Below, piece after piece: positions 1 through 11,900 of a DNA stretch of 64,000 bases. Origin of the DNA: Yamagishiella unicocca (taxonomy: Eukaryota > Chlorophyta > Chlorophyceae > Chlamydomonadales > Volvocaceae); contig BDSL01000001.1 of NCBI GenBank assembly GCA_003116995.1, positions 2,480,001-2,544,000 of the forward strand, read 5' to 3'. The notes under the pieces were generated by a model. That model saw only the letters and a list, made by a program, of their open reading frames with translations, did not search any database and was not told where the DNA came from. The translations under genes were made by a program, and so were the position numbers. The stretch's first letter is position 1, and every line of letters starts with the position of its first letter.

Positions 1-1835
1 GGCTAAAATTAGCCTTCCGCCTCATGCCCAGCTTCTTATAAGGACTTAGTATGGACATGATTGGAGCGAGGAGGCCTCTGGGCTTACATTTTAACTGGGT
101 AGACGAACCCGGACTTGGATCGCTCTCGTGGCCGCCAGATTTCACCGGGTCCCAGATGATAATGTACTTAGGACGTAACAAACGCGTCTGTCAGCGCGCT
201 TCGTCGCGATAACCATTTCATCTGTCTTTCGCGGAACCGTCCAGGCAAATCCAATAGATTGCAGCAACGGCTCAGAGCTATGACTCAAATATGCAAGGTT
301 TATGAAGCACGTGTAGCTTGCACGCAGCCTTTCAGCGTGAAAATAATGTGCGTCAGCCCCTCAGCCGCATTTGTCGCTCATACCACTGCTGCTCCACTGG
401 AATAGCAACGATTTGGAGCTTATCGTATACTTCATTCCAAAATTGTCGAGCTCGAAAGGTCCAGAGTCTGCGCCCCAGACGAGTAATGGCTGTCGTACGA
501 CAGCAACCGTCACCATCTTCTCATGGACGCTACATAAGCCCGAAGTCAAGGGACAAACGTGCTAAAACAAATCACACAACCTTAGATAACTCAGGACTTC
601 GGATAAACCTCAGATACAGTAGCCAGGGGAGTCCGTGGGACCTCTGGATTACTCGCAGCAGGCAGCTTGGCGCAAGGTTCTGAGTATTTAAGCAGTATGA
701 CATGTTCAGCTGAGGCCGTCTTGCACCATTGCAGTTCTGTGTAGCATTCCGCACCGTGGAGGTACCTGCGCCAGCGCTCGACATAACTACGCTGCACTCC
801 CTTGTTGTTATGCAAATAATGTCGATGTGGCCATGCCTATGGTGGCACGTCAGCTGCTGTTTTCCAGAGGTGGTAAGCGGCAAACCTGCCTGCGGCGTGC
901 GCTACTGGCTTGCGGCTCTGAGCTGACCGTCTTTTGGTTATCTTGTGCAGTAATTTGCAGACTTGCTTGCAGTGGCCAATAAGCCATTGCCATCGTCTAT
1001 AGCCTGAGAGCTATGCCTGCTCCCAACGTGGCCTCCTTGGCTCAATACCTTGCCTACTTCATCCACCAGCTCCTGCCTCACATCTCAGGACTGTATGCCG
1101 AGCGACATCCATGGCAATGACTGCTCTTCATAATCTATTTCGTGGGTAGCCGAGCCTGCGGTTGGAACCATCCGTATGGCCATTGAGGTGAGCTGGCTCC
1201 TAGCCTGTTCCTCTTACAAGATTTCACCATTGCTATCATGGCGGACTTCACAAGAAATCGTTTCGTCACGCTCTTCAGGTATGTCAAGCCCGTTCGCCAG
1301 CACATGTCAAAACACGACGACTAGGCAGCTGCCGGTACCCTACCGAATGCATAAAGAGACTACTAGAAGCCCGCAATGTCTGCATCGATTAGCTGCAGCG
1401 CCCAGTCGCCTCCGCGAACATATTATAAGCGGCGCTGTACCTGTAACGAGCTAGCTACACACTGAAGTTTGATTCGGCGCAGCTCCTTTGTGAGACCACT
1501 ATTGGTTCATGTGAGCTTTATAGGCCTGCGCGCTGCATATTGGTGTTGCACCCTATCTGTATGTGCTGCATGCATTTCATTGCATTCTTGAGACGTTTCC
1601 CTCACTTGCTGACATTCTTGCATTTGCAGACGCAATGTCTACCTAAAACGTTGTGGAACTCGCACCTGTCAACGGCCTGTCGGTTTCTTGTTTGGCAAGC
1701 AATGAGGCCTAAGGCGAACAAATCCAGGTGGGCTTGCTAGCGTATATGTGCGCGTACAAGATACATATGCCTACTTTCGTCCCGCTTGCTTGCTTGCTTG
1801 GCTCAGGGATTGAAACGAATCATCTACTATGGACG
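1..1835. other. Stretch without a recognisable gene
   Basis: This stretch has a lower GC content than the rest of the window. Only short unrelated ORFs occur on either strand and none shows a domain, a signal peptide or splice-linked continuation that I recognise. A small GCTT run lies near 1785-1802, just before the satellite array begins. I see no promoter, RNA gene or element here. Confidence 0.5.
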
Positions 1836-4800
1836 ACGGTATGACGGTCCTAACCCCTTCCCTTCCCTCCCTCCCTCCCTGTGTCCCGTGTCAGGAACCC
1901 TGGGCGCGGATCAAGGACAGCAGTCTACTGTCGTGTTGCTGTGATGGCTTCGCTGCCTCACACTAGCACAGCGCATTTTCGTGCCGAAGTACGCCGTTCC
2001 GAACCCCTTCCCTTCCCTCCCTCCCCCCCTCCCCCCTCGTGTCGTTCCGTGTCAGGAACCCTGGACAAGGTTCAAGGACTGAAGTCTACGGTCGGGGCGG
2101 GGCTTGTCCACCGCCGTCGTCTGTTTGAGTGGCCATGTCAGCGTGTTGCTGTGATGGCTTTGCTGCCTCGCACTAGCACAGCGCATTTTCGTGCCGAAGT
2201 ACGCCGTTCCTAACCCCTTCCCTTCCCTCCCTCCCCCCCTCCCCCCTCGTGTCGTTCCGTGTCAGGAACCCTGGACAAGGTTCAAGGACTGCAGTCTACG
2301 GTCGGGGCGGGGCTTGTCCACCGCCGTCGTCTGTTTGAGTGCCCATGTCAGCGTGTTGCTGTGATGGCTTCGCTGCCTCGCACTAGCACAGCGCATTTTC
2401 GTGCCGAAGTACGCCGTTCCTAACCCCTTCCCTTCCCTCCCTCCCCCCCTCCCCCCTCGTGTCGTTCCGTGTCAGGAACCCTGGATAAGGTTCAAGGACT
2501 GCAGTCTACGGTCGGGGCGGGGCTTGTCCACCGCCGTCGTCTGTTTGAGTGCCCATGTCAGCGTGTTGCTGTGATGGCTTCGCTGCCTCGCACTAGCACA
2601 GCGCATTTTCGTTCCGAAGTACGACGGTCCTAACCCCCTTCCTTCCCTCCCTCTCTCCCCGTGTCCCGTGTCAGGGACCCTGGGCGGGCTTCAAGGACTG
2701 CAGTCTACGGTTGGGGGCTACTCCACCGCCGCCGTCTGTTTGAGTGCTCATGTCAGCGTGTTGCTGTGATGGCTTCGCTGCCTCACACTAGCACAGCGCA
2801 TTTTTGTGCCGAAGTACGCCGGTCCTAACCCCTTCCCTCCCCCCCTCCCCCCTCGTGTCGTTCCGTGTCAGGAACCCTGGACAAGGTTCAAGGACTGCAG
2901 TCTACGGTCGGGGCGGGGCTTGTCCACCGCCGTCGTCTGTTTGAGTGCCCATGTCAGCGTGTTGCTGTGATGGCTTCGCTGCCTCGCACTAGCACAGCGC
3001 ATTTTCGTGCCGAAGTACGACGGTCCTAACCCCTTCCCTTCCCATCCTTCCTCCCCGTGTCCCGTGTCAGGGACCCTGGGCGAGCTTCAAGGACTGCAGT
3101 CTACCGTTGGGGGCTACTCCACCGCCGCCGTCTGTTTGAGTGCTCATGTCAGCGTGTTGCTGTGATGGCTTCGCTGCCTCGCACTAGCACAGCGCATTTT
3201 CGTGCCGAAGTACGCCGTTCCTTACCCCTTCCCTCCCCCCCTCCCCCCTCGTGTCGTTCCGTGTCAGGAACCCTGGATAAGGTTCAAGGACTGCAGTCTA
3301 CGGTCGGGGCGGGGCTTGTCCACCGCCGTCGTCTGTTTGAGTGCCCATGTCAGCGTGTTGCTGTGATGGCTTCGCTGCCTCACACTAGCACAGCGCATTT
3401 TCGTGCCGAAGTACGACGGTCCTAACCCCCTTCCTTCCCTCCCTCTCTCCCCGTGTCCCGTGTCAGGGACCCTGGGCGAGCTTCAAGGACTGCAGTCTAC
3501 GGTTGGGGGCTTGTCCACCGCCGTCGTCTGTTTGAGTGCCCATGTCAGCGTGTTGCTGTGATGGCTTCGCTGCCTCGCACTAGCACAGCGCATTTTCGTG
3601 CCGAAGTACGCCGGTCCTAACCCCTTCCTATCCCTCCCTCCCTCCCCGTGTCCCGTGTCAGGGACCCTTGGCGAGCTTCAAGGACTGCAGTCTACCGTTG
3701 GGGGCTACTCCACCGCCGCCGTCTGTTTGAGTGCTCATATCAGCGTGTTGCTGTGATGGCTTCGCTGCCTCGCACTAGCACAGCGCATTTTCGTGCCGAA
3801 GTACGCCGGTCCTAACCCCTTCCCTCCCCCCCTCCCCCCTCGTGTCGTTCCGTGTCAGGAACCCTGGATAAGGTTCAAGGACTGCAGTCTACGGTCGGGG
3901 CGGGGCTTGTCCACCGCCGTCGTCTGTTTGAGTGCCCATGTCAGCGTGTTGCTGTGATGGCTTCGCTGCCTCGCACTAGCACAGCGCATTTTCGTTCCGA
4001 AGTACGACGGTCCTAACCCCCTTCCTTCCCTCCCTCTCTCCCCGTGTCCCGTGTCAGGGACCCTGGGCGGGCTTCAAGGACTGCAGTCTACGGTTGGGGG
4101 CTACTCCACCGCCGCCGTCTGTTTGAGTGCTCATGTCAGCGTGTTGCTGTGATGGCTTCGCTGCCTCACACTAGCACAGCGCATTTTCGTGCCGAAGTAC
4201 GCCGGTCCTAACCCCTTCCCTCCCCCCCTCCCCCCTCGTGTCGTTCCGTGTCAGGAACCCTGGACAAGGTTCAAGGACTGCAGTCTACGGTCGGGGCGGG
4301 GCTTGTCCACCGCCGTCGTCTGTTTGAGTGCCCATGTCAGCGTGTTGCTGTGATGGCTTCGCTGCCTCGCACTAGCACAGCGCATTTTCGTGCCGAAGTA
4401 CGCCGGTCCTAACCCCTTCCCTCCCCCCCTCCCCCCTCGTGTCGTTCCGTGTCAGGAACCCTGGATAAGGTTCAAGGACTGCAGTCTACGGTCGGGGCGG
4501 GGCTTGTCCACCGCCGTCGTCTGTTTGAGTGCCCATGTCAGCGTGTTGCTGTGATGGCTTCGCTGCCTCACACTAGCACAGCGCATTTTCGTGCCGAAGT
4601 ACGACGGTCCTAACCCCCTTCCTTCCCTCCCTCTCTCCCCGTGTCCCGTGTCAGGGACCCTGGGCGAGCTTCAAGGACTGCAGTCTACGGTTGGGGGCTT
4701 GTCCACCGCCGTCGTCTGTTTGAGTGCCCATGTCAGCGTGTTGCTGTGATGGCTTCGCTGCCTCGCACTAGCACAGCGCATTTTCGTGCCGAAGTACGCC

Positions 4801-5910
4801 GGTCCTAACCCCTTCCCTTCCCTCCCTCCCTCCCCGTGTCCCGTGTCAGGGACCCTTGGCGAGCTTCAAGGACTGCAGTCTACCGTTGGGGGCTACTCCA
4901 CCGCCGCCGTCTGTTTGAGTGCTCATGTCAGCGTGTTGCTGTGATGGCTTCGCTGCCTCGCACTAGCACAGCGCATTTTCGTGCCGAGGTACGCCGGTCC
5001 TAACCCCTTCCCTCCCCCCCTCCCCCCTCGTGTCGTTCCGTGTCAGGAACCCTGGATAAGGTTCAAGGACTGCAGTCTACGGTCGGGGCGGGGCTTGTCC
5101 ACCGCCGTCGTCTGTTTGAGTGCCCATGTCAGCGTGTTGCTGTGATGGCTTCGCTGCCTCGCACTAGCACAGCGCATTTTCGTTCCGAAGTACGACGGTC
5201 CTAACCCCCTTCCTTCCCTCCCTCTCTCCCCGTGTCCCGTGTCAGGGACCCTGGGCGGGCTTCAAGGACTGCAGTCTACGGTTGGGGGCTACTCCACCGC
5301 CGCCGTCTGTTTGAGTGCTCATGTCAGCGTGTTGCTGTGATGGCTTCGCTGCCTCGCACTAGCACAGCGCATTTTCGTTCCGAAGTACGACGGTCCTAAC
5401 CCCCTTCCTTCCCTCCCTCTCTCCCCGTGTCCCGTGTCAGGGACCCTGGGCGAGCTTCAAGGACTGCAGTCTACGGTTGGGGGCTACTCCACCGCCGCCG
5501 TCTGTTTGAGTGCTCATGTCAGCGTGTTGCTGTGATGGCTTCGCTGCCTCACACTAGCACAGCGCATTTTCGTGCCGAAGTACGCCGGTCCTAACCCCTT
5601 CCCTCCCCCCCTCCCCCCTCGTGTCGGTCCGTGTCAGGAACCCTGGACAAGGTTCAAGGACTGCAGTCTACGGTCGGGGCGGGGCTTGTCCACCGCGGGG
5701 CTTGTCCACCGCCGTCGTCTGTTTGAGTGCCCATGTCAGCGTGTTGCTGTGATGGCTTCGCTGCCTCACACTAGCACAGCGCATTTTCGTGCCGAAGTAC
5801 GACGGTCCTAACCCCTTCGTGTCGTTCCGTGTCAGGAACCCTGGACAAGGTTCAAGGACTGCAGTCTACGGTCGGGGCGGGGCTTGTCCACCGCCGTCGT
5901 CTGTTTGAGT
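1836..5910 (+). repeat. Tandem satellite, ~195-210 bp unit, left arm (~20 units)
   Basis: Head-to-tail units can be counted by the recurring phrase GTGATGGCTTCGCTGCCTC, about 20 times between about 1941 and 5757. The first spacings are 210 bp, then about 200 and 195 bp alternate. Two unit flavours exist. One has GTCAGGAACCCTGG with GGTCGGGGCGGGGC, the other has GTCAGGGACCCTGGGCG with GTTGGGGGCTACTCC, giving a loose higher-order pattern. Every unit carries a C/T-rich stretch of CCCTTCCCTCC type. The first unit (about 1860-2000) lacks its middle part. Units contain a short open frame of roughly 60-120 codons, but it is broken between units and I take it as non-coding. The function is unknown; a centromeric, subtelomeric or intercalary satellite are all possible. 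Confidence 0.92.
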
Positions 5911-8900
5911 GCCCGAGCCACCCAGCCCGCCGCCGCCCTCGCCGCAGCCGCCGTCGGCTGAGCCGCCCAGCCTGGCGCCGTCCTCGCCACAGCCGCCGTC
6001 GCCCGAGCCGCCCAGCCCGGCGCCGCCATCGCCGCAGCCGCCGTCGCCCGAGCAGCCAGCCTGGCGCCGCCCTAGCCGCAGCCGCCGTCGCCCGAACCGC
6101 CCAGCCCGGCGCCGCCCTCACCGCAGCCGCCGTGACCCGAGCCGCCCAGCCAGGCGCCGCCCTCACCGCAGCCGCCGTGACCCGAGCCGCCCAGCCAGGC
6201 GCCGCCCTCTCCTGCGCCGCCGTCGCTCGAGCCGCCCAGGCCGGCGCCGCCTTCGCTTGCGCCGATGTCACCCGAGCCGCCCAGCTCAGCGCCATCCTTG
6301 CCTCAGCCGCCGTCGCCTAAGCCGCCCATCCCGGTGCCGCCATCGCTTGCGCCGATGTCAACCGAGCCGCCCAGCTCAGCGCCATCCTTGCCTCAGCCGC
6401 CGTCGCCTAAGCCGCCCATCCCGGTGCCGCCATCGCCGCAGCCGCCGTCGCCCGAGCAGCCCAGCCTGGCGCCGCCCTCGCCGCAGCCGCTGGCGCCCGA
6501 GCCGCCCAGCCCGGAGCCGCCCTCACCGCAGCCGCCGTGACCCGAGCCGCCCAGCCCGGCGCCTTCCTCGCCGCAGCCGCCGTGGTGTGAGCCTCCCAGC
6601 CAGGCGCCGCCTTAGCCGTCGCCCGAGCCGCCCAGCCCGGCGCCGCCCTCGCCGCAGCCGCTGGCGCCCGAGCCGCCCAGCCCGGGGCCCCCCTCACCGC
6701 AGCCACCGTGACCCGAGCCGCCCAGCCCGGCGCCGCCCTCACCTCAGCCGCCGTCAACCGAGCCGCCCAGCCCGGTGCAGCCCTAGCCACAGCCACCGTG
6801 GCCCGAGCCGCCCAGACCGGCGCCGCCCTCGCCGCAGCCACCGGCGCCCGAGCCGCCCAGCCCGGGGCCGCCCTCACCGCAGCCGCCGTCAACCGAGCCG
6901 CCCAGCCAGGCGCCGTCCTTGCCTCAGCCACCGTCGCCTGAGCCGCCCAGCCCGGCGCCGCCCTCGCCGCAGCCACCGGCGCCCGAGCCGCCCAGCCCGG
7001 GGCCGCCCTCACCGCAGCCGCCGTCAACCGAGCCGCCCAGCCAGGCGCCGCCCTCGCCGCAGCCGCTGGCACCCGAGCTGCCCAGCCCGGGGCCGCCCTC
7101 ACCGCAGCCGCCGTCAACCGAGCCGCCCAGCCCGGGGCCGCCCTCACCGCAGCCGCCGTCAACCGAGCCGCCCAGCCAGGCGCCGCCCTCGCCGCAGCCG
7201 CTGGCGCCCGAGCCGCCTAGCCCGGGGCCGCCCTCTCCGCAGCCACCGTGACCCGAGCCGCCCAGCCCGGCGCCGCCCTCACCTCAGCCGCCATCAACCG
7301 AGCCGCCTAGCCCGATGCAGCCCTCACCGCAGCCACCGTGGCCCGAGCCGCCCAGCCCGGCGCCGCCCTCGCCTTCGCCACCTTTGCCTGCGCCGCCGTG
7401 GCCCGAGCCCCCCAGCCCGCCGCCTCCTTCGCCTGCGCTGCCGTCGCCTGAGCCGCTCAGCCCGGCGCCGGCATCGCCGCAGCCGCCGTCGCCCGAGCAG
7501 GCCAGCCCGGCGCCGCCCTCCCCTCCGCCACCGTCGACCGACCCGCCCAGCCCGGCGCCGTCCTTGCCTCAGCCGCCGTCGCCTGAGCCGCCCATCCTGG
7601 CGCCGCCCTCGCCTGCGCCGCCGTGGCCCGAGCCTCCCAGCTTGCCGCCTCCTTCGCCTGCGCTGCCGTCGCCCGAGCCGCCCAGCCCGGCGCCGCCTTC
7701 GCTTGCGCCCACGTCAACTGAGCCGCCCAGCCCAGCGCCGTCCTTGCCTCAGCCGCTGTCGCCTGAGCCGCCCAGCCCGGCGCCGCCATCGCCTTCGCCG
7801 CCATCGCCTTCGCCGCCATCGCCTCAGCCGCCATTGCCCAAGCCGCTCAGCCCGGCGCCGCCCTCGCCGCAGCCGCCGGCGGCTGAGCCACCCAGCCCGG
7901 CGCCGCCATCGCCGCAGCTGCCATCGCCCAAGTCGCCCAGCCCGGCGCCACCCTAGCCGCAGCCGCCGTCGAGCGAGCCGCCCAGCCCGGCGCCGCCCTC
8001 GCCTGCGCCGCCATCGCCTCAGCCGCCATCGCCCAAGCCGCTCAGCCCGGCGCCGCCCTCACCGCAGCCGCCGTCAACCGAGCCGCCCAGCCCGGCGCCG
8101 CCCTCGCCGCAGCCGCTGGCGCCCGAGCCGCCTAGCCCGGGGCCGCCCTCTCCGCAGCCACCGTGACCCGAGCCGCCCAGCCCGGCGCCGCCCTCACCTC
8201 AGCTGCCATCAACCGAGCCGCCTAGCCCGATGCAGCCCTCACCGCAGCCACCGTGGCCCGAGCCGCCCAGCCCGGCGCCGCCCTCGCCTTCGCCACCTTT
8301 GCCTGCGCCGCCGTGGCCCGAGCCCCCCAGCCCGCCGCCTCCTTCGCCTGCGCTGCCGTCGCCTGAGCCGCTCAGCCCGGCGCCGTCCTCGCCACAGCCG
8401 CCGTCGCCCGAGCCGCCCAGCCCGGCGCCGCCATCGCCGCAGCCGCCGTCGCCCGAGCAGCCAGCCTGGCGCCGCCCTAGCCGCAGCCGCCGTCGCCCGA
8501 ACCGCCCAGCCCGGCGCCGCCCTCACCGCAGCCGCCGTGACCCGAGCCGCCCAGCCAGGCGCCGCCCTCACCGCAGCCGCCGTGACCCGAGCCGCCCAGC
8601 CAGGCGCCGCCCTCTCCTGCGCCGCCGTCGCTCGATCCGCCCAGGCCGGCGCCGCCTTCGCTTGCGCCGATGTCAACCGAGCCGCCCAGCTCAGCGCCAT
8701 CCTTGCCTCAGCCGCCGTCGCCTAAGCCGCCCATCCCGGTGCCGCCATCGCTTGCGCCGATGTCAACCGAGCCGCCCAGCTCAGCGCCATCCTTGCCTCA
8801 GCCGCCGTTGCCTAAGCCGCCCATCCCGGTGCCGCCATCGCCGCAGCCGCCGTCGCCCGAGCAGCCAGCCTGGCGCCGCCCTAGCCGCAGCCGCCGTCGC

Positions 8901-11900
8901 CCGAACCGCCCAGCCCGGCGCCGCCCTCACCGCAGCCGCCGTGACCCGAGCCGCCCAGCCAGGCGCCGCCCTCACCGCAGCCGCCGTGACCCGAGCCGCC
9001 CAGCCAGGCGCCGCCCTCTCCTGCGCCGCCGTCGCTCGATCAGCCCAGGCCGGCGCCGCCTTCGCTTGCGCCGATGTCAACCGAGCCGCCCAGCTCAGCG
9101 CCATCCTTGCCTCAGCCGCCGTCGCCTAAGCCGCCCATCCCGGTGCCGCCATCGCTTGCGCCGATGTCAACCGAGCCGCCCAGCTCAGCGCCATCCTTGC
9201 CTCAGCCGCCGTTGCCTAAGCCGCCCATCCCGGTGCCGCCATCGCCGCAGCCGCCGTCGCCCGAGCAGCCCAGCCTGGCGCCGCCCTCGCCGCAGCCGCT
9301 GGCGCCCGAGCCGCCCAGCCCGGAGCCGCCCTCACCGCAGCCGCCGTGACCCGAGCCGCCCAGCCCGGCGCCTTCCTCGCCGCAGCCGCCGTGGTGTGAG
9401 CCTCCCAGCCAGGCGCCGCCTTAGCCGTCGCCCGAGCCGCCCAGCCCGGCACCGCCCTCGCCACAGCCGCTGGCGCCCGAGCCGCCCAGCCCGGGGCCCC
9501 CCTCACCGCAGCCACCGTGACCCGAGCCGCCCAGCCCGGCGCCGCCCTCACCTCAGCCGCCGTCAACCGAGCCGCCCAGCCCGGTGCAGCCCTAGCCACA
9601 GCCACCGTGGCCCGAGCCGCCCAGACCGGCGCCGCCCTCGCCGCAGCCACCGGCGCCCGAGCCGCCCAGCCCGGGGCCGCCCTCACCGCAGCCGCCGTCA
9701 ACCGAGCCGCCCAGCCAGGCGCCGTCCTTGCCTCAGCCACCGTCGCCTGAGCCGCCCAGCCTGGCGCCGCCCTCGCCGCAGCCACCGGCGCCCGAGCCGC
9801 CCAGCCCGGGGCCGCCCTCACCGCAGCCGCCGTCAACCGAGCCGCCCAGCCAGGCGCCGCCCTCGCCGCAGCCGCTGGCACCCGAGCTGCCCAGCCCGGG
9901 GCCGCCCTCACCGCAGCCGCCGTCAACCGAGCCGCCCAGCCCGGCGCCGCCCTCGCCGCAGCCGCTGGCGCCCGAGCCGCCTAGCCCGGGGCCGCCCTCT
10001 CCGCAGCCACCGTGACCCGAGCCGCCCAGCCCGGCGCCGCCCTCACCTCAGCCGCCATCAACCGAGCCGCCTAGCCCGATGCAGCCCTCACCGCAGCCAC
10101 CGTGGCCCGAGCCGCCCAGCCCGGCGCCGCCCTCGCCTTCGCCACCTTTGCCTGCGCCGCCGTGGCCCGAGCCCCCCAGCCCGCCGCCTCCTTCACCTGC
10201 GCTGCCGTCGCCTGAGCCGCTCAGCCCGGCGCCGGCATCGCCGCAGCCGCCGTCGCCCGAGCAGGCCAGCCCGGCGCCGCCCTCCCCTCCGCCACCGTCG
10301 ACCGACCCGCCCAGCCCGGCGCCGTCCTTGCCTCAGCCGCCGTCGCCTGAGCCGCCCAGCCTGGCGCCGCCCTCGCCTGCGCCGCCATGGCCCGAGCCTC
10401 CCAGCTTGCCGCCTCCTTCGCCTGCGCTGCCGTCGCCCGAGCCGCCCAGCCCGGCGCCGCCTTCGCTTGCGCCCACGTCAACTGAGCCGCCCAGCCCAGC
10501 GCCGTCCTTGCCTCAGCCGCTGTCGCCTGAGCCGCCCAGCCCGGCGCCGCCATCGCCTTCGCCGCCATCGCCTTCGCCGCCATCGCCTCAGCCGCCATTG
10601 CCCAAGCCGCTCAGCCCGGCGCCGCCCTCGCCGCAGCCGCCGGCGGCTGAGCCACCCAGCCCGGCGCCGCCATCGCCGCAGCTGCCGTCGCCCAAGTCGC
10701 CCAGCCTGGCGCCACCCTAGCCGCAGCCGCCGTCGAGCGAGCCGCCCAGCCCGGCGCCGCCCTCGCCTGCGCCGCCATCGCCTCAGCCGCCATCGCCCAA
10801 GCCGCTCAGCCCGGCGCCGCCCTCACCGCAGCCGCCGTCAACCGAGCCGCCCAGCCCGGCGCCGCCCTCGCCGCAGCCGCTGGCGCCCGAGCCGCCTAGC
10901 CCGGGGCCGCCCTCTCCGCAGCCACCGTGACCCGAGCCGCCCAGCCCGGCGCCGCCCTCACCTCAGCCGCCATCAACCGAGCCGCCTAGCCCGATGCAGC
11001 CCTCACCGCAGCCACCGTGGCCCGAGCCGCCCAGCCCGGCGCCGCCCTCGCCTTCGCCACCTTTGCCTGCGCCGCCGTGGCCCGAGCCCCCCAGCCCGCC
11101 GCCTCCTTCGCCTGCGCTGCCGTCGCCTGAGCCGCTCAGCCCGGCGCCGGCATCGCCGCAGCCGCCGTCGCCCGAGCAGGCCAGCCCGGCGCCGCCCTCC
11201 CCTCCGCCACCGTCGACCGACCCGCCCAGCCCGGCGCCGTCCTTGCCTCAGCCGCCGTCGCCTGAGCCGCCCAGCCTGGCGCCGCCCTCGCCTGCGCCGC
11301 CGTGGCCCGAGCCTCCCAGCTTGCCGCCTCCTTCGCCTGCGCTGCCGTCGCCCGAGCCGCCCAGCCCGGCGCCGCCTTCGCTTGCGCCCACGTCAACTGA
11401 GCCGCCCAGCCCAGCGCCGTCCTTGCCTCAGCCGCTGTCGCCTGAGCCGCCCAGCCCGGCGCCGCCATCGCCTTCGCCGCCATCGCCTTCGCCGCCATCG
11501 CCTCAGCCGCCATTGCCCAAGCCGCTCAGCCCGGCGCCGCCCTCGCCGCAGCCGCCGGCGGCTGAGCCACCCAGCCCGGCGCCGCCATCGCCGCAGCTGC
11601 CGTCGCCCAAGTCGCCCAGCCCGGCGCCACCCTAGCCGCAGCCGCCGTCGAGCGAGCCGCCCAGCCCGGCGCCGCCCTCACCACAGCCGCCATGACCCGA
11701 GCCGCCCAGCCCGGCGCCGCCCTCGCCTGCACCACCAGCGCCCGAGCCGCCCAGCACGGCGCCACCCTCGCCTGCGCCGCCGTCGCCCGAGCCGCCCAGC
11801 CCGGCGTCGCCCTCGCCGCAGCCGCCGTCGCCCGAGCCGCCCAGCCCGGCGCCGCCCTCGCCGCAGCCGCCGTCGACCGAGCCGCCCAGCCCGGCGCCGC

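Noticed and set aside
1881..6320. Recurring ORF of about 80-160 codons in satellite units (VQGLQSTVGAGLVHRRRLFE type)
   Set aside because: It is reset by stops in most units, and unit lengths (195, 200, 210) do not preserve frame. No independent sign of coding is visible.
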